Source: Taklimakanibacter deserti (GTDB lineage: Bacteria > Pseudomonadota > Alphaproteobacteria > Rhizobiales > Aestuariivirgaceae). From it: a DNA stretch of 64,000 nucleotides. The stretch spans positions 1 through 64,000 of the forward strand of contig QORU01000025.1 in assembly GCA_003574785.1 (NCBI GenBank), in the 5' to 3' direction. Each line of letters starts with the position of its first letter. Positions within the stretch are counted from its first letter, which is position 1. Positions 26,406 through 36,573 of this stretch are shown here, piece by piece. The position numbers were made by a program, and so were the translations under genes. The notes beneath the pieces were generated by a model. The model saw only the letters and a list, made by a program, of their open reading frames with translations. It was not told the origin of the DNA and did no database searches.

Positions 26406-27251
26406 TCAGCCGGTACCCTGACGTTTGCGGCCCCAGGCCTGTAGCACATTGATGAGGAAAAGCAGAGCGAGCGACGCGATGAGCATGGCGACCGCGATGG
26501 CGGTCGCCTGCTCATATTCGAATTCCTCGAGCTTGATGACGATGAGGAGCGGCGCGATCTCCGACACCATGGGCAAATTGCCGGCGATGAAGATGACCGA
26601 GCCATATTCGCCGACGGCGCGGGCGAAAGCGAGGGCGAAGCCGGTCAGAAGTGCCGGCAGGATGGCGGGCAGGATGATGCGCCGGAAGGTTGCGAGCTTG
26701 GTGGCGCCGAGGCAGGCGGCGGCCTCCTCGGTGGTCTGGTCGATATCGGCAAGCACCGGCTCGACGGTCCTGACCACGAAGGGAAGGCCGATGAAGATCA
26801 GCGCGACCAGGATGCCGAGCGGCGTGAAGGAGATCTTGAGGCCGATGAGGCCGAAGAGCCAGCCCATCGCCCCATTGGGGGCATAGAGCGTCGTCAGCGC
26901 GATGCCGGCAACGGCGGTCGGGAGCGCGAAAGGAATGTCCACCATGGCGCTCAAGCTGCGGCGCAGCGGGAAATCATAGCGCACCAGCACCCAGGCGATG
27001 AGAAGGCCCAGAACCAGATTGACCGCGGCGGCGATGAGCGACAAGCCGAAGCTGAGCTTGAGCGCCGCCAGCACCCGGGCGTTGAGGATGGTGTCGACAA
27101 AGCCGGAAAAGCCGAGCGTCGCCGCCTTGAGCACGAGACCGGCCAAGGGGATCAGCACGATCAGGCTGAGCCACATCAAGGTGAGGCCGAGCGTCAACCC
27201 GAAGCCCGGGATCACGCTCGGCTTGCGCCAACTGCTGGTAAAGGATGTCAC
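26406..27251 (-). CDS. cysT: Sulfate ABC transporter permease CysT
   Basis: The protein is 281 residues from a GTG at 27251, just before [20 protein letters not shown], the usual CysT N-terminus. Longer starts would run into a mosaic repeat and are rejected. The EAA loop reads [21 protein letters not shown] near residue 190, and the CysT motif [19 protein letters not shown] near 225. No strong ribosome site is visible before the GTG. It pairs with CysW to form the sulfate channel. Confidence 0.9.
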   Translation of the reverse strand: MTSFTSSWRKPSVIPGFGLTLGLTLMWLSLIVLIPLAGLVLKAATLGFSGFVDTILNARVLAALKLSFGLSLIAAAVNLVLGLLIAWVLVRYDFPLRRSLSAMVDIPFALPTAVAGIALTTLYAPNGAMGWLFGLIGLKISFTPLGILVALIFIGLPFVVRTVEPVLADIDQTTEEAAACLGATKLATFRRIILPAILPALLTGFALAFARAVGEYGSVIFIAGNLPMVSEIAPLLIVIKLEEFEYEQATAIAVAMLIASLALLFLINVLQAWGRKRQGTG

Positions 27252-27275
27252 TGCGGGATGAGACCTAGGGAGAAA

Positions 27276-27410
27276 AGACTTGTCACCCTCGCCCCGCAAG
27301 CGGAGCGCAGCGGAGCGAGGAAAGCGGGAAGCGTGAGGGACATGGACGAAGCCTCCTGCTCCTCCCGATGCGTCACGCCTCCCCCGCAGGACCAATCCTC
27401 ACGAGGGAGG
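27276..27410. repeat. GC-rich intergenic mosaic element, copy F
   Basis: A GC-rich block with CACCCTCGCCCCGCAAGCGG on one side and GCCTCCCCCGCAGGACC on the other separates cysP from cysT. It is probably the same class of element as the other copies, though more diverged. It may form hairpins that raise binding-protein mRNA relative to permease mRNA. Confidence 0.55.
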
Positions 27411-27444
27411 GCAATGTCAAGTCCGATCATGACCGGTATTCGCC

Positions 27445-28446
27445 TCAGTTGCTGGGCTTGTAGATCTGATCGAAGATACCACCGTCGGCGAAATGAGTCT
27501 CTTGCGCCTTCTTCCAGCCGCCGAACTCGTCATCGATATTGAAGAGCGCGATCTTCGGGAAGGCGTCCTTGTACTGCTCCTGGACCGCCGCATCGCGCGG
27601 ACGGTAGGAATTCTTGGCGATGATCTCCTGCGCTTGCGGCGTGTAGAGGAAGTTGAGATAGGCTTCCGCCTGCTTGCGCGTGCCCTTGGCGTCGACGACC
27701 TTGTCGACGACCGTTACCGGCGGCTCGGCCAGGATGCTCTCGCTCGGCACGACGATCTCGAACTTGTCGTTGCCGAATTCCTTGAGCGCGAGGAAGGCCT
27801 CGTTCTCCCAGGCAAGCAGCACATCGCCGATGCCGCGCTCGACGAAGGTCACGGTCGAGCCGCGCGCACCCGTGTCGAGCACCGGCACGTTGCGGAAAAG
27901 ATCGGCGACGAAATTGCGCGCCGCAGTCTCATCCTTGTTGCTCTTGTGGAGGGCATAGCCCCAGGCGGCGAGATAATTCCACCGGGCGCCGCCCGAGGTC
28001 TTGGGATTGGGCGTGATCACTTGCACACCCTGCTTGGTGAGATCGGACCAGTCCTTGATGCCCTTGGGGTTGCCCTTGCGGACGAGGAAGACGATGGTCG
28101 AGGTATAGGGCGAGCTGTTCTGGGCGAGCCGCTTCTGCCAGTCCTGGGCGATGAGCCCCTTCTTGGCGATGGCGTCGATGTCGTAAGCGAGCGCCAGTGT
28201 CACCACATCCGCCTCGAGCCCGTCGATGACGGCGCGCGCCTGCTTGCCGGATCCGCCATGCGACTGCTGGATGGTGATGGCTTCGCCGGTCTTGGTCTGC
28301 CATTCCTTGGCAAAGACCTCGTTCAGCTGCTGATACAGCTCGCGCGTCGGGTCATAGGAGACATTGAGAAGCTCGCTATCGGCAAGTGCTGTCGAGGTGA
28401 ACAGCGCCGATACGGCGGCAAAAGCGAGAAAGGTGCGTCGAAACAT
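27445..28446 (-). CDS. cysP: Periplasmic sulfate-binding protein
   Basis: The protein is 333 residues with an AAGGAG ribosome site. Its signal peptide is [22 protein letters not shown]. Sbp/CysP signatures are [39 protein letters not shown] and [20 protein letters not shown], which line the sulfate site. It delivers sulfate or thiosulfate to CysTWA. Whether it is the sulfate (Sbp) or thiosulfate (CysP) type is not decided by sequence alone. Confidence 0.95.
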   Translation of the reverse strand: MFRRTFLAFAAVSALFTSTALADSELLNVSYDPTRELYQQLNEVFAKEWQTKTGEAITIQQSHGGSGKQARAVIDGLEADVVTLALAYDIDAIAKKGLIAQDWQKRLAQNSSPYTSTIVFLVRKGNPKGIKDWSDLTKQGVQVITPNPKTSGGARWNYLAAWGYALHKSNKDETAARNFVADLFRNVPVLDTGARGSTVTFVERGIGDVLLAWENEAFLALKEFGNDKFEIVVPSESILAEPPVTVVDKVVDAKGTRKQAEAYLNFLYTPQAQEIIAKNSYRPRDAAVQEQYKDAFPKIALFNIDDEFGGWKKAQETHFADGGIFDQIYKPSN

Positions 28447-28592
28447 GATCTTACTCCTTGAAGAGTTCAGTCAAAGCTTCGCCGGTCCCGGCGCCTGGAG
28501 ATCGCCTTGAGCGGCAACGTATGGGTGGATGGGAAGGTTCCGAGGAGCTTGCCTGCTCCTCCTCTTTATTGGCGCGTGCGCTTTTTCATATG

Positions 28593-28641
28593 GCGCATGA
28601 TCTTTTCGGAAAACCGGTGGCCACTTTTCCGGATCATGCGC
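28593..28641. repeat. Rhizobial palindromic element
   Basis: GCGCATGATC (28593-28602) and GATCATGCGC (28632-28641) are perfect inverted ends, and the inner CGGAAAA / TTTTCCG arms pair too. This closely matches the palindromic element common in rhizobial intergenic DNA. Its last base is the last base of the stop codon of the small minus-strand gene. Confidence 0.85.
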
Positions 28642-28832
28642 TAGCGACAGCTCCCCGTCGGGAACAGCGTGTCGCGCGGGGCTTCCGGATCGTCCATGAG
28701 ACGGTCGTAGAGAAGCTCGAAACTGCTCGCCTTGCCGAAATCTTCAGGCTTCACCGGAAGGGGATCCGGCGCTGCTTCGCCGCCGGAGACCGGATGCCGC
28801 CAGAACGGCAGGATAGATTTGAGAGAGGCCAT
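28641..28832 (-). CDS. Small protein upstream of cysP, unknown function
   Basis: The protein is 63 residues from the ATG at 28832, with GAGGAG 8 bases upstream. It begins MASLKSILPFWRHPVSGG and ends DPEAPRDTLFPTG. It has no signal peptide or membrane segment and is rich in Pro and Asp. It lies between the Rrf2 regulator and cysP on the same strand, 194 bp from cysP, so it may be the first gene of the sulfate operon. The longer ORF start 7 codons earlier has weaker support. Confidence 0.65.
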   Translation of the reverse strand: MASLKSILPFWRHPVSGGEAAPDPLPVKPEDFGKASSFELLYDRLMDDPEAPRDTLFPTGSCR

Positions 28833-28902
28833 CGGATTTCTCCTCAGGGACACAATACGATAATTTCTACTGATTTTATCGAGTTAGTCAAGCAACAATC
28901 CG

Positions 28903-28924
28903 CTAACCAGTTTTATCTGGCTAA
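28903..28924. promoter_or_regulatory. Dyad in the sulfate operon leader, possible Rrf2 operator
   Basis: CTAACCAG (28903-28910) and CTGGCTAA (28917-28924) are imperfect inverted arms around TTTTAT, with a perfect inner CCAG/CTGG. On the minus strand it lies just upstream of a TTGACT -35-like box (28891-28886), in an AT-rich gap between rrf2 and the small gene. Confidence 0.4.
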
Positions 28925-28952
28925 TTCAGTCGCTTAGAATGACGTTAATGAC

Positions 28953-29411
28953 TCAAGCCATTTGCCTGGTGACAGGCAAAGTGTCGAGATCGATGGCACG
29001 GCCGGCAGCGGCGTCGGCAATCGTGGTGCGCTCCAGCACTTCCCGCGTCGGCTCGATGACGCGGGCAAAGACCTTGCGGATCTCGCAAGTATGCTCGTCC
29101 TTGCAATCCTCGCAGCGCGCGTAGGCGATGATGCTGAGGCAGGGCAAGGGAGCGATCGGCCCGTCGATGGTGCGCAGCACCTGGGCGAAGGTGATCTGGG
29201 ATGCGGGCTTGAGCAGCGCATAGCCGCCGCGATTGCCGCGCCTACTCTGCACCATGCCCTGGTTCTTCAGCCTGAGGAGGATCTGCTCCAGGAACTTCTT
29301 CGGGATCTTCTCGGCGGTCGCGATGTCGGAGGTCTGGGCAGCACTTCCTGGCTTGATGCGGGCGAGCGCGATAAGGGCGCGCAGCGCATATTTGGCTTGG
29401 CGTGAGATCAT
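28953..29411 (-). CDS. Rrf2-family transcriptional regulator
   Basis: This 152-residue protein has an N-terminal winged helix (ISRQAKYALRALIALA, then IPKKFLEQILLRLKNQGMVQSRRG). Cysteines near residues 92-109 (CLSIIAYARCEDCKDEHTC) resemble the cluster-binding region of IscR-type proteins, but spacing differs. In rhizobia and in Gram-positives (CymR), Rrf2 proteins control sulfur assimilation. Position upstream of the cys operon on the same strand supports that role here; direct control is inferred. Confidence 0.9.
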   Translation of the reverse strand: MISRQAKYALRALIALARIKPGSAAQTSDIATAEKIPKKFLEQILLRLKNQGMVQSRRGNRGGYALLKPASQITFAQVLRTIDGPIAPLPCLSIIAYARCEDCKDEHTCEIRKVFARVIEPTREVLERTTIADAAAGRAIDLDTLPVTRQMA

Positions 29412-29476
29412 GCTCCAGTCCTAGAGCATATCCGGCCCAAGTTGAAGACTTTGGCGATGAGGGATTGCTTGGTGCC

Positions 29477-30973
29477 CTAAAGGGCTGGGCGCGTGCCGGT
29501 CTTGCTCTCACGCTGCTCGCGGGCAAAGGATTCCGGTCCTCTAGCCGCCAGCGCCTCAGCCAGGAATATAGAGAGCATGGGAGCCTCGACCGGCTTCGAC
29601 AAGAGCGGAATATGAGCGAAGCGCGGTACGACGCGCTCGGGGCCATAGCCGGTGGTGAAGATGAACGGGATTTGGCGATGCGAGAGAATGTCCGCAACCG
29701 GGAAGACAAGCTCACCGGCGAGATTGATGTCGAGTATCGCGCCGGTGAACTGCTCGCCGTCGATCGCCTGGCAGGCCTGCGCCACCGTGGCATAGGGACC
29801 GGCGACGGCATAGCCAAGGCTTACGATGAGCTCCTCGATCATCAAGGCGACGAGGGGCTCGTCCTCGACCAGCAGGATGGTCGCTCCGGCGGCCCGCCCT
29901 TCGGCGCCGCCTTGCGCTTTTCCAACTGCCTGATCGGCTGCCTCCGGGACTTCAAGGACGCAGTGCAGCCCGTCGCTATTCCATTGGAAATGGGCGCGTC
30001 CGCCGAGTTGCGCCTTGATGCTCAGATCGATCACCTTCGTGCCAAAACCTTGACTTGTCGGGGGGCGGAGGTCGGGCACGCCGCTTTCGCGCCATGAGAT
30101 GGTCAGCGGATCGGCTCGCCACGACAGAGCCAGCTTGCCGGTCTTCGCGGCGAAGGCGCCATATTTGGCGGCATTGGTCGCAAGCTCGTGCAGTGCCAGC
30201 GCAATGGCCTGCGCGCTGCCGGGCCTCAGCACGATGTCCGGCCCGTTGACGATATAAAGGGGCTCGCCCGATCCGCGATAGGGAGCAAGCTCGTCCTCGA
30301 CAATGGTCTTCAGGCTGGCGCCTTGCCATCGCGAGTCCGACAGCAAGGCATGGGCGCGGGCCAGCGCGTTGATGCGCCCCTCGATCGCCGTGACATATTG
30401 GTCAATCGTTTCGGCTTGCGTAAGCCTGACGATGGCCTGCGCCACCGCCAGAGCGTTCTTGGCGCGGTGATCGACCTCGCGCGCCAGCACGGTCTGGTGG
30501 TCGTTCGCCAGCCGCAGTTCCTCGGTCCGCTCCGCGACGCGCCTCTCCAGATCGCTGTTCAAGGCCTCGAGCTCTCTCGTCTTGCGATGTAGCTCCACGA
30601 AGACCTTGACCTTGGCCCGCAGGATTTCCGCGACCACGGGTGCCGAGACATAATCGACCGCACCCATCTGGTAGCCGCGGACATAATCCGCCTCGTTCAA
30701 ATGGACCGCCGACACGAAGATGATCGCCGTATCCTTGTAACGGGGATGCTCGCGGATCATCTGGGCGAGATCGAAACCGTTGAGCTCCGGCATGCTGACA
30801 TCCATCAGAATGACGGCGACGTCGATGCGCAGCAGGCACTCCAGCGCCTCGCGGGCAGATGAGGCCTTGATGAGAGTCTCGCCGAGTTCCTCCAGGACGA
30901 CCTCATAGGTCAGGAGCTTGCCCGGCTGGTCGTCGACCAGAAGGATGTTCACTTTATCGGTGGCGTCCATCAT
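29477..30973 (-). CDS. Hybrid HWE-family histidine kinase, REC-HWE-REC
   Basis: This cytosolic protein has about 498 residues from ATG 30973 (or 30970). An N-terminal receiver has DD (VDDQ) and phospho-acceptor Asp in LMDVSMPEL, but its Lys position reads YVSAP. A coiled coil (ELEALNSDLERRVAERTEELR) follows, then an HWE dimerisation/kinase core with phospho-His in REVDHRAKNALAVAQ (residue ~178), N-box HELATNAAKYG and WRESG. The C-terminal receiver is complete (VEDEP, Asp in ILDINLAG, TTGYG, SKP). It lies 26 bp after the poly-HAMP kinase gene, so both probably act in one phosphorelay. Confidence 0.92.
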   Translation of the reverse strand: MMDATDKVNILLVDDQPGKLLTYEVVLEELGETLIKASSAREALECLLRIDVAVILMDVSMPELNGFDLAQMIREHPRYKDTAIIFVSAVHLNEADYVRGYQMGAVDYVSAPVVAEILRAKVKVFVELHRKTRELEALNSDLERRVAERTEELRLANDHQTVLAREVDHRAKNALAVAQAIVRLTQAETIDQYVTAIEGRINALARAHALLSDSRWQGASLKTIVEDELAPYRGSGEPLYIVNGPDIVLRPGSAQAIALALHELATNAAKYGAFAAKTGKLALSWRADPLTISWRESGVPDLRPPTSQGFGTKVIDLSIKAQLGGRAHFQWNSDGLHCVLEVPEAADQAVGKAQGGAEGRAAGATILLVEDEPLVALMIEELIVSLGYAVAGPYATVAQACQAIDGEQFTGAILDINLAGELVFPVADILSHRQIPFIFTTGYGPERVVPRFAHIPLLSKPVEAPMLSIFLAEALAARGPESFAREQRESKTGTRPAL

Positions 30974-30999
30974 CGGTGCCGTCCATCGTCTGGCCACGG

Positions 31000-33900
31000 T
31001 CAGCGATGCAGCCATACACGCAGCGCTGCAATGAGTTGATCGGTATCCACGGGTTTCGCCAGATAATCCGACGCGCCCGCCTCGAGACATTTTTCGCGAT
31101 CGCCCTTCATGGCCTTCGCGGTCAGGGCGATGATCGGCAACCGTCTCAGATCTGGCTGATCCCGGATGGTCTCGATGACCTCGTAGCCGTCCATCTCCGG
31201 CATCATGATGTCAATGAGGATGATGGCGAGATCGGGAGTGTCCTCGACGATCCTGAGGGCGTCGCGGCCATTGCCGGCGGTGAGCACCTTCATGCCGCTG
31301 CGCTCGAGCACGCTGCTGAGCGCGAAGATGTTGCGCGCGTCGTCGTCGACGACGAGAACCGTGCGCCCGACGAGATCCTCGTTCGAATCATGCAGGCGGT
31401 AGATCATGTCGCGCTGGCGCGGCGGCAGGTCGCCGACCACGCGATGCATGAACAATGAGGTTTCGTCGAACAGGCGCTCGGGCGATTCGACGCCCTTCAC
31501 CACGATGCTGCGGGCCATGGACTTGAGCTTGTCTTCTTCCTCCGGCGAAAGCGGGCGGCCGGTAAAGACGACGACGGGCAGATCGGACAGGTTTTCCTCA
31601 GCAGCCACATGTTCGAGGACGTCGAAGCCCGACATGTCGGGAAGCTTGAGGTCGAGGACCATGCAATCCCAGGGCTCCTGCGCAAGCTTGTCCAGGGCGG
31701 CGGAACCCGTGGCAGCGGTTGCGACTTCGATGTCGTCGTGCTGGAGCAGGGTTGCTATGCTCAGTTGCTCCGCCGGATTGTCCTCGACGATGAGAAGACG
31801 CTTCTGCCGCGCCGCCGCACAGTGCTGCAACCTTGCCAGCGCCATCTCGAGATCGGTGCTCGAAGCGGGCTTGGCGAGGAAGGAGAATGCGCCCTTGGCC
31901 AAGCCATGCTGGCGATCCTCATCGAGACTCACGATCTGGACGGGGATATGCCGGGTGAGCGGATTCTTCTTCAGGTGGCTCAGGACTCCCCAGCCCAGCA
32001 TGTCGGGCAGGAATATGTCGAGGGTTATCGCGGTCGGCTGATATTGCGAGGCGAGCTCGATCGCTTCCGCACCCGTTGCGGCGAGGATCGCCTTGAAGCC
32101 GCGCTTGCGCGCGACATCCATGACGATGCCGGCATAGCCCGGATCATCCTCGACCACGAGCAGGATATTGTCGCCCGGCTTGAGCAGCAGGCGGTCATCG
32201 AGCAGCGGCGCGACGGTCCTGGCGGAGAACGCGCCCGGCTTGGCATGTGCCATATCCATATCGGCCTTCGCCAGGGTCATCGGCGTGCCCGAGAATCGCT
32301 GGGTGAGATAAAGAGTGAAAGTGCTGCCGGTGCCGATGATGCTGTGAACCTGGATCTCGCCGCCGAGCAAGGTGGCGAGCTCGCGGCTGATGGCGAGGCC
32401 CAGGCCCGTGCCGCCATATCTCCGGCTGGTGCTCGCATCGGCCTGCTGGAAGGCTTCGAAGATCAGCTTCTGCTTGTCGGAAGGGATGCCGATGCCGGTA
32501 TCCGACACTTCGAAGCCGATGACGCTCGATGCCTCGCCCAAGACCCGGTTTTCAGGGTTCCAGCCGCCCTTGGCGGCGAAGGCGCGCAAGGTCACGCCGC
32601 CGCGCTCGGTGAACTTGAAGGCGTTGGAGAGCAGATTCTTCAGGATCTGCTGCAGGCGCTTGGAATCGGTGAAGAGCGTGCCTTCGATGCCCGGATCGAC
32701 CGTGATCTTGAAGGACAGTTGCCGCGAATCGGCCTCATGCCGGAATGGGCGGCCCACCACCTCGACGATCTTGTCGACGAACAGCTCTTCCGCCTCGACA
32801 GTGACCGTTCCCGACTCGATCTTCGACAGGTCGAGGATGTCGTTGATGAGATTCTGCAGGTCGCTGCCGGCGCCGCGAATGGTGCGGGCGAATTCGACCT
32901 GCTTCGGCGTCAGATTGCCGTCGGGATTCTCGCTCATCTGCTGGGCCAGGATGAGAATGCTGTTGAGCGGCGTGCGCAGCTCATGCGACATGTTGGCGAG
33001 GAACTCAGACTTGTATTTCGAGGTCAAGGCGAGCTCGGTCGCCTTGTCTTCCAGGGCGCGCCGCGCCTGCTCGATTTCCTGGTTCTTCTTTTCCACATCG
33101 ACATTGCGCTCGGCCAGTTGCTGGGCCTTCATGCCGAGCTGCTCATTGGTCTGCTGCAGCTCCTTCTGCTGCGTCTGGAGCTCGCTGGCGAGCTGCTGCG
33201 ACTGCTTGAGCAAGCCTTCGGTCTGCATCGTCGCCTCGATGCTGTTGAGCACGATGCCGATGCTGTCGGTCAGCGTTTCGAGGAAGGCCCGTTGCAGGGC
33301 GGTGAATTTGCTGAGCGAGGCAAGCTCGATCACCGCCTTGACCCGGTTCTCGAAAAGAATGGGAAGCACCATCACATTGCGCGGCGTCGCCTTGAATACG
33401 GCGGAGCCGATGGGCATGGAGTCGGACGGAAGCTTCTTGACGAGAATGGGCCGCTTGTCCGCCGCGCACTGGCCGATCAAGCCCTTGCCGACCGGTACAT
33501 AGTCGGGATGGCCTTCGCCGATATTGTCGGCATAGACGGCGAGCAGCCTGAGCTGCGGCGTTTCGGTCTCCTGCATCTGGTAGAGAGCGCCCATCTGCGC
33601 ATGGACGAGCGGCGCCAGTTCGGAAAGCAGAAGCCGGCCCACGGTGGCGAGATCGCGCTGGCCCTGCAGCATGTTGGTGAAACTGGCGAGATTGGTCTTC
33701 AGCCAGTCCTGTTCGGTGTTGCGATCGGTAGTGAGCCTGAGGTTGCCGATCATGGTGTTTATGTTGTCCTTGAGCTCGGCCACTTCGCCGCGCGCCTCGA
33801 CCTGGATGGAGCGCGTGAGATCGCCCTTGGTCACGGCGGTCGCGACCTCGGCAATGGCGCGGACCTGGGTGGTGAGATTGGCGGCGAGCAGGTTCACGTT

Positions 33901-36465
33901 GCCGGTGAGATCCTTCCAGGTGCCGGCCGCGCCCGGCACATTGGCTTGGCCGCCGAGGCGCCCGTCGACACCGACCTCGCGGGCGACGCTCGTCACCTGA
34001 TCGGCGAAGATGGCAAGGGTCGCCGTCATGTTGTTGATGGTCTCGGCGAGCGCCGCGACCTCGCCTTTCGACTTCACCGTGAGATTCTGGCCGAGATCGC
34101 CGTCGGCGACCGCAGTCACGACTTTGACGATGCCGCGCACCTGCTCGGTGAGGTTGGCCGCCATGAGATTGACGGTGTCGGTCAAATCTTTCCAGGTGCC
34201 GCCGACGCCCGGAACGGTCGCCTGACCGCCGAGCTTTCCTTCAGTGCCGACCTCGCGCGCCACGCGCGTCACCTCCGAGGCGAAGGCGTTGAGCTGGTCG
34301 ACCATGGTGTTGATCGTGTTCTTGAGCTCGAGGATCTCGCCCTGCACCGGCACGGTGATCTTGCGCGACAGGTCGCCGCGGGCGACGGCGGTCGTAACCT
34401 CGGCGATATTGCGCACCTGGGTGGTGAGATTGGCGGCGAGCAGGTTGACGTTGTCGGTCAGGTCCTTCCAGGTGCCGGCGACGCCCGGCACCTGCGCCTG
34501 GCCGCCGAGCTTCCCATCAGTGCCGACCTCGCGCGCCACGCGCGTGACTTCGGCAGCGAAAGAGCGGAGCTGCTCCACCATCGTGTTGAGCGTCTCCTTG
34601 AGCAGGAGAATCTCGCCGCGCACGTCGACCGTGATCTTCTTCGACAGGTCGCCGCCGGCGATGGCGGTCGCGACCTCGGCGATGTTACGCACCTGGGCGG
34701 TGAGGTTGCTCGCCATGGAGTTCACGCTGTCAGTCAAGTCCTTCCAGGTGCCGGCGACGCCCGGCACGGCCGCCTGACCGCCGAGCTTGCCATCGGTGCC
34801 GACCTCGCGCGCCACGCGCGTCACTTCCGAGGCGAAGCCATTGAGCTGATCCACCATCGTGTTGATGGTGTTCTTGAGCTCGAGGATCTCGCCTTTGACA
34901 TCGACGGCGATCTTGCGCGACAGGTCGCCGCGCGCCACGGCGGTCGTCACCTCGGCGATGTTGCGCACCTGGGCGGTGAGGTTGCTCGCCATGGAATTGA
35001 CGGAGTCGGTGAGATCCTTCCAGGTGCCGGCGACACCCGGCACCATCGCCTGGCCGCCGAGCTTGCCGTCGGTGCCGACCTCGCGCGCCACGCGTGTCAC
35101 CTCGCCGGCAAAGGCATTCAACTGATCGACCATGGTATTGATCGTTTCCTTCAGCTGAAGGATCTCGCCGCTCACATTGACGGTGATCTTCTTCGACAGG
35201 TTGCCGCCGGCAATGGCGGTCGAGACCTCGGCGATGTTGCGCACCTGGGCGGTGAGGTTGCTCGCCATGAAGTTGACATTGTCGGTCAGGTCCTTCCAGG
35301 TGCCGGCGACACCCGGTACCTGCGCCTGGCCGCCGAGCTTGCCCTCGGTGCCGACCTCGCGCGCCACGCGCGTCACTTCCGAGGCGAAGGCGTTGAGCTG
35401 GTCGACCATCGTGTTGATGGTGTCCTTGAGCTCGAGGATCTCGCCCCTGACATCGACGGTGATCTTGCGGGAGAGATCGCCGCGCGCGACGGCGGTGGTG
35501 ACTTGCGCGATATTGCGAACCTGATCGGTGAGATTGCCGCACATGGCATTGACCGAGTCGGTCAGGTCCTTCCAGGTGCCGGCGACGCCCGGCACCATCG
35601 CCTGGCCGCCGAGCTTACCGTCGGTGCCGACCTCGCGCGCCACGCGCGTCACTTCGGAAGCGAAGGAGCGCAGCTGGTCGACCATGGTATTGATCGCTTC
35701 CTTGAGCTGAAGGATTTCGCCCCTGACATCGACGGTGATCTTCTTCGACAGGTCGCCGCTGGCGACCGCAATGGTCACGTCGGAGATATTGCGGACCTGG
35801 GCCGTCAGATTGTCGGCCATCTGGTTGACGCTCTCCGTCAGCTCCTTCCACACGCCGGTGACTTCCGGCACTTGCGCCTGTCCGCCGAGCTTGCCTTCGG
35901 TGCCCACTTCACGCGCCACCCGCGTCACTTCCGATGTGAACACGGCGAGCTGCTTGATCATCGTGTTGACCATCGAGGCTGATCGCAGGAACTCGCCTTT
36001 CAGGGGCCGCCCGTCGACATCGAGCCTGACGGTGTGCAAGAGATTGCCCTGGGCCACGGCGGCGACGGCGCGGGTGACCTCGGCGGTCGGCCACAAGAGG
36101 TCGTCGATCAAACTGTTGACCGAGGCTTCCATCTCGCCCCAGGCGCCATGCGAAAGTCCAAAATTCACGCGCTGGCGCGTCCGGCCTTCCTTGCCCACGA
36201 CCGTGCCGACCTTCTCCAATTGCTGGGCGATGCTCTGGTTGGTGGCGCAGATATCATTGAAGGTTTCGGCGATGCGCCCGCCGATCCCCGAACTATGCGC
36301 CGGCAGCCGGACGGAGAAATTTCCGCTGCGCATTTCGAGGAGGGCATTGAGGAGGCTGTTGAGATCAGGAGAAGCTGCTTCGGGAGGGGGCTCGATCGAT
36401 GCCGAAATGCCGCGTGAGAGCCTTGGCCTGCGCTTGACCGGCCGCTCCGTCCCTGCGTCCTGCAT
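31000..36465 (-). CDS. Poly-HAMP hybrid histidine kinase with GAF and three receivers
   Basis: The protein has 1821 residues from ATG 36465 (GGGAGA ribosome site). No membrane segment or signal is seen, so it should be cytosolic. A diverged HAMP-like segment lies near 40-75. Eight VAREVG-containing HAMP units of about 92 residues follow from roughly 178 to 900, then a GAF domain (~935-1075), a coiled coil, HisKA with His ~1160 in [11 protein letters not shown], HATPase ([10 protein letters not shown] ~1282), and receivers with Asp near 1487, 1604 and 1750. The layout is like fungal group III (Nik1/Os1) osmosensing kinases and their bacterial relatives. The signal is unknown. Confidence 0.95.
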   Translation of the reverse strand: MQDAGTERPVKRRPRLSRGISASIEPPPEAASPDLNSLLNALLEMRSGNFSVRLPAHSSGIGGRIAETFNDICATNQSIAQQLEKVGTVVGKEGRTRQRVNFGLSHGAWGEMEASVNSLIDDLLWPTAEVTRAVAAVAQGNLLHTVRLDVDGRPLKGEFLRSASMVNTMIKQLAVFTSEVTRVAREVGTEGKLGGQAQVPEVTGVWKELTESVNQMADNLTAQVRNISDVTIAVASGDLSKKITVDVRGEILQLKEAINTMVDQLRSFASEVTRVAREVGTDGKLGGQAMVPGVAGTWKDLTDSVNAMCGNLTDQVRNIAQVTTAVARGDLSRKITVDVRGEILELKDTINTMVDQLNAFASEVTRVAREVGTEGKLGGQAQVPGVAGTWKDLTDNVNFMASNLTAQVRNIAEVSTAIAGGNLSKKITVNVSGEILQLKETINTMVDQLNAFAGEVTRVAREVGTDGKLGGQAMVPGVAGTWKDLTDSVNSMASNLTAQVRNIAEVTTAVARGDLSRKIAVDVKGEILELKNTINTMVDQLNGFASEVTRVAREVGTDGKLGGQAAVPGVAGTWKDLTDSVNSMASNLTAQVRNIAEVATAIAGGDLSKKITVDVRGEILLLKETLNTMVEQLRSFAAEVTRVAREVGTDGKLGGQAQVPGVAGTWKDLTDNVNLLAANLTTQVRNIAEVTTAVARGDLSRKITVPVQGEILELKNTINTMVDQLNAFASEVTRVAREVGTEGKLGGQATVPGVGGTWKDLTDTVNLMAANLTEQVRGIVKVVTAVADGDLGQNLTVKSKGEVAALAETINNMTATLAIFADQVTSVAREVGVDGRLGGQANVPGAAGTWKDLTGNVNLLAANLTTQVRAIAEVATAVTKGDLTRSIQVEARGEVAELKDNINTMIGNLRLTTDRNTEQDWLKTNLASFTNMLQGQRDLATVGRLLLSELAPLVHAQMGALYQMQETETPQLRLLAVYADNIGEGHPDYVPVGKGLIGQCAADKRPILVKKLPSDSMPIGSAVFKATPRNVMVLPILFENRVKAVIELASLSKFTALQRAFLETLTDSIGIVLNSIEATMQTEGLLKQSQQLASELQTQQKELQQTNEQLGMKAQQLAERNVDVEKKNQEIEQARRALEDKATELALTSKYKSEFLANMSHELRTPLNSILILAQQMSENPDGNLTPKQVEFARTIRGAGSDLQNLINDILDLSKIESGTVTVEAEELFVDKIVEVVGRPFRHEADSRQLSFKITVDPGIEGTLFTDSKRLQQILKNLLSNAFKFTERGGVTLRAFAAKGGWNPENRVLGEASSVIGFEVSDTGIGIPSDKQKLIFEAFQQADASTSRRYGGTGLGLAISRELATLLGGEIQVHSIIGTGSTFTLYLTQRFSGTPMTLAKADMDMAHAKPGAFSARTVAPLLDDRLLLKPGDNILLVVEDDPGYAGIVMDVARKRGFKAILAATGAEAIELASQYQPTAITLDIFLPDMLGWGVLSHLKKNPLTRHIPVQIVSLDEDRQHGLAKGAFSFLAKPASSTDLEMALARLQHCAAARQKRLLIVEDNPAEQLSIATLLQHDDIEVATAATGSAALDKLAQEPWDCMVLDLKLPDMSGFDVLEHVAAEENLSDLPVVVFTGRPLSPEEEDKLKSMARSIVVKGVESPERLFDETSLFMHRVVGDLPPRQRDMIYRLHDSNEDLVGRTVLVVDDDARNIFALSSVLERSGMKVLTAGNGRDALRIVEDTPDLAIILIDIMMPEMDGYEVIETIRDQPDLRRLPIIALTAKAMKGDREKCLEAGASDYLAKPVDTDQLIAALRVWLHR
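33960..35950 (-). repeat. Tandem 276-bp coding repeat in the poly-HAMP kinase gene
   Basis: Near-identical blocks recur every 276 bp (92 codons); for example TGCCGACCTC occurs at 34245, 34521 and 34797, and further copies lie at the same period. Each block encodes one HAMP pair ending VAREVGTxGKLGGQ. Seven copies are close to each other and the one nearest the GAF domain is most diverged. Confidence 0.9.
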
Positions 36466-36573
36466 ATTGTTCTCCCTACCGATTCGCCGTCGTGCTGCAA
36501 CGCAGCAAAAGCACGTCATACCGAGGCGCAGCTTGCCTAACGCAACGGTCGCGTAAAGGTTCCGAAAGGGCAG

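Noticed and set aside
33960..35950. CRISPR-like or satellite repeat array
   Set aside because: The period is 276 bp, in frame, and encodes conserved HAMP units, so it is a coding repeat.
31609..35982. 1457-residue open frame antisense to the poly-HAMP kinase gene
   Set aside because: It arises from the repeated GC-rich codons of the kinase gene; its translation is a His/Asp/Leu-rich periodic shadow with no domain, and the sense protein has clear motifs.
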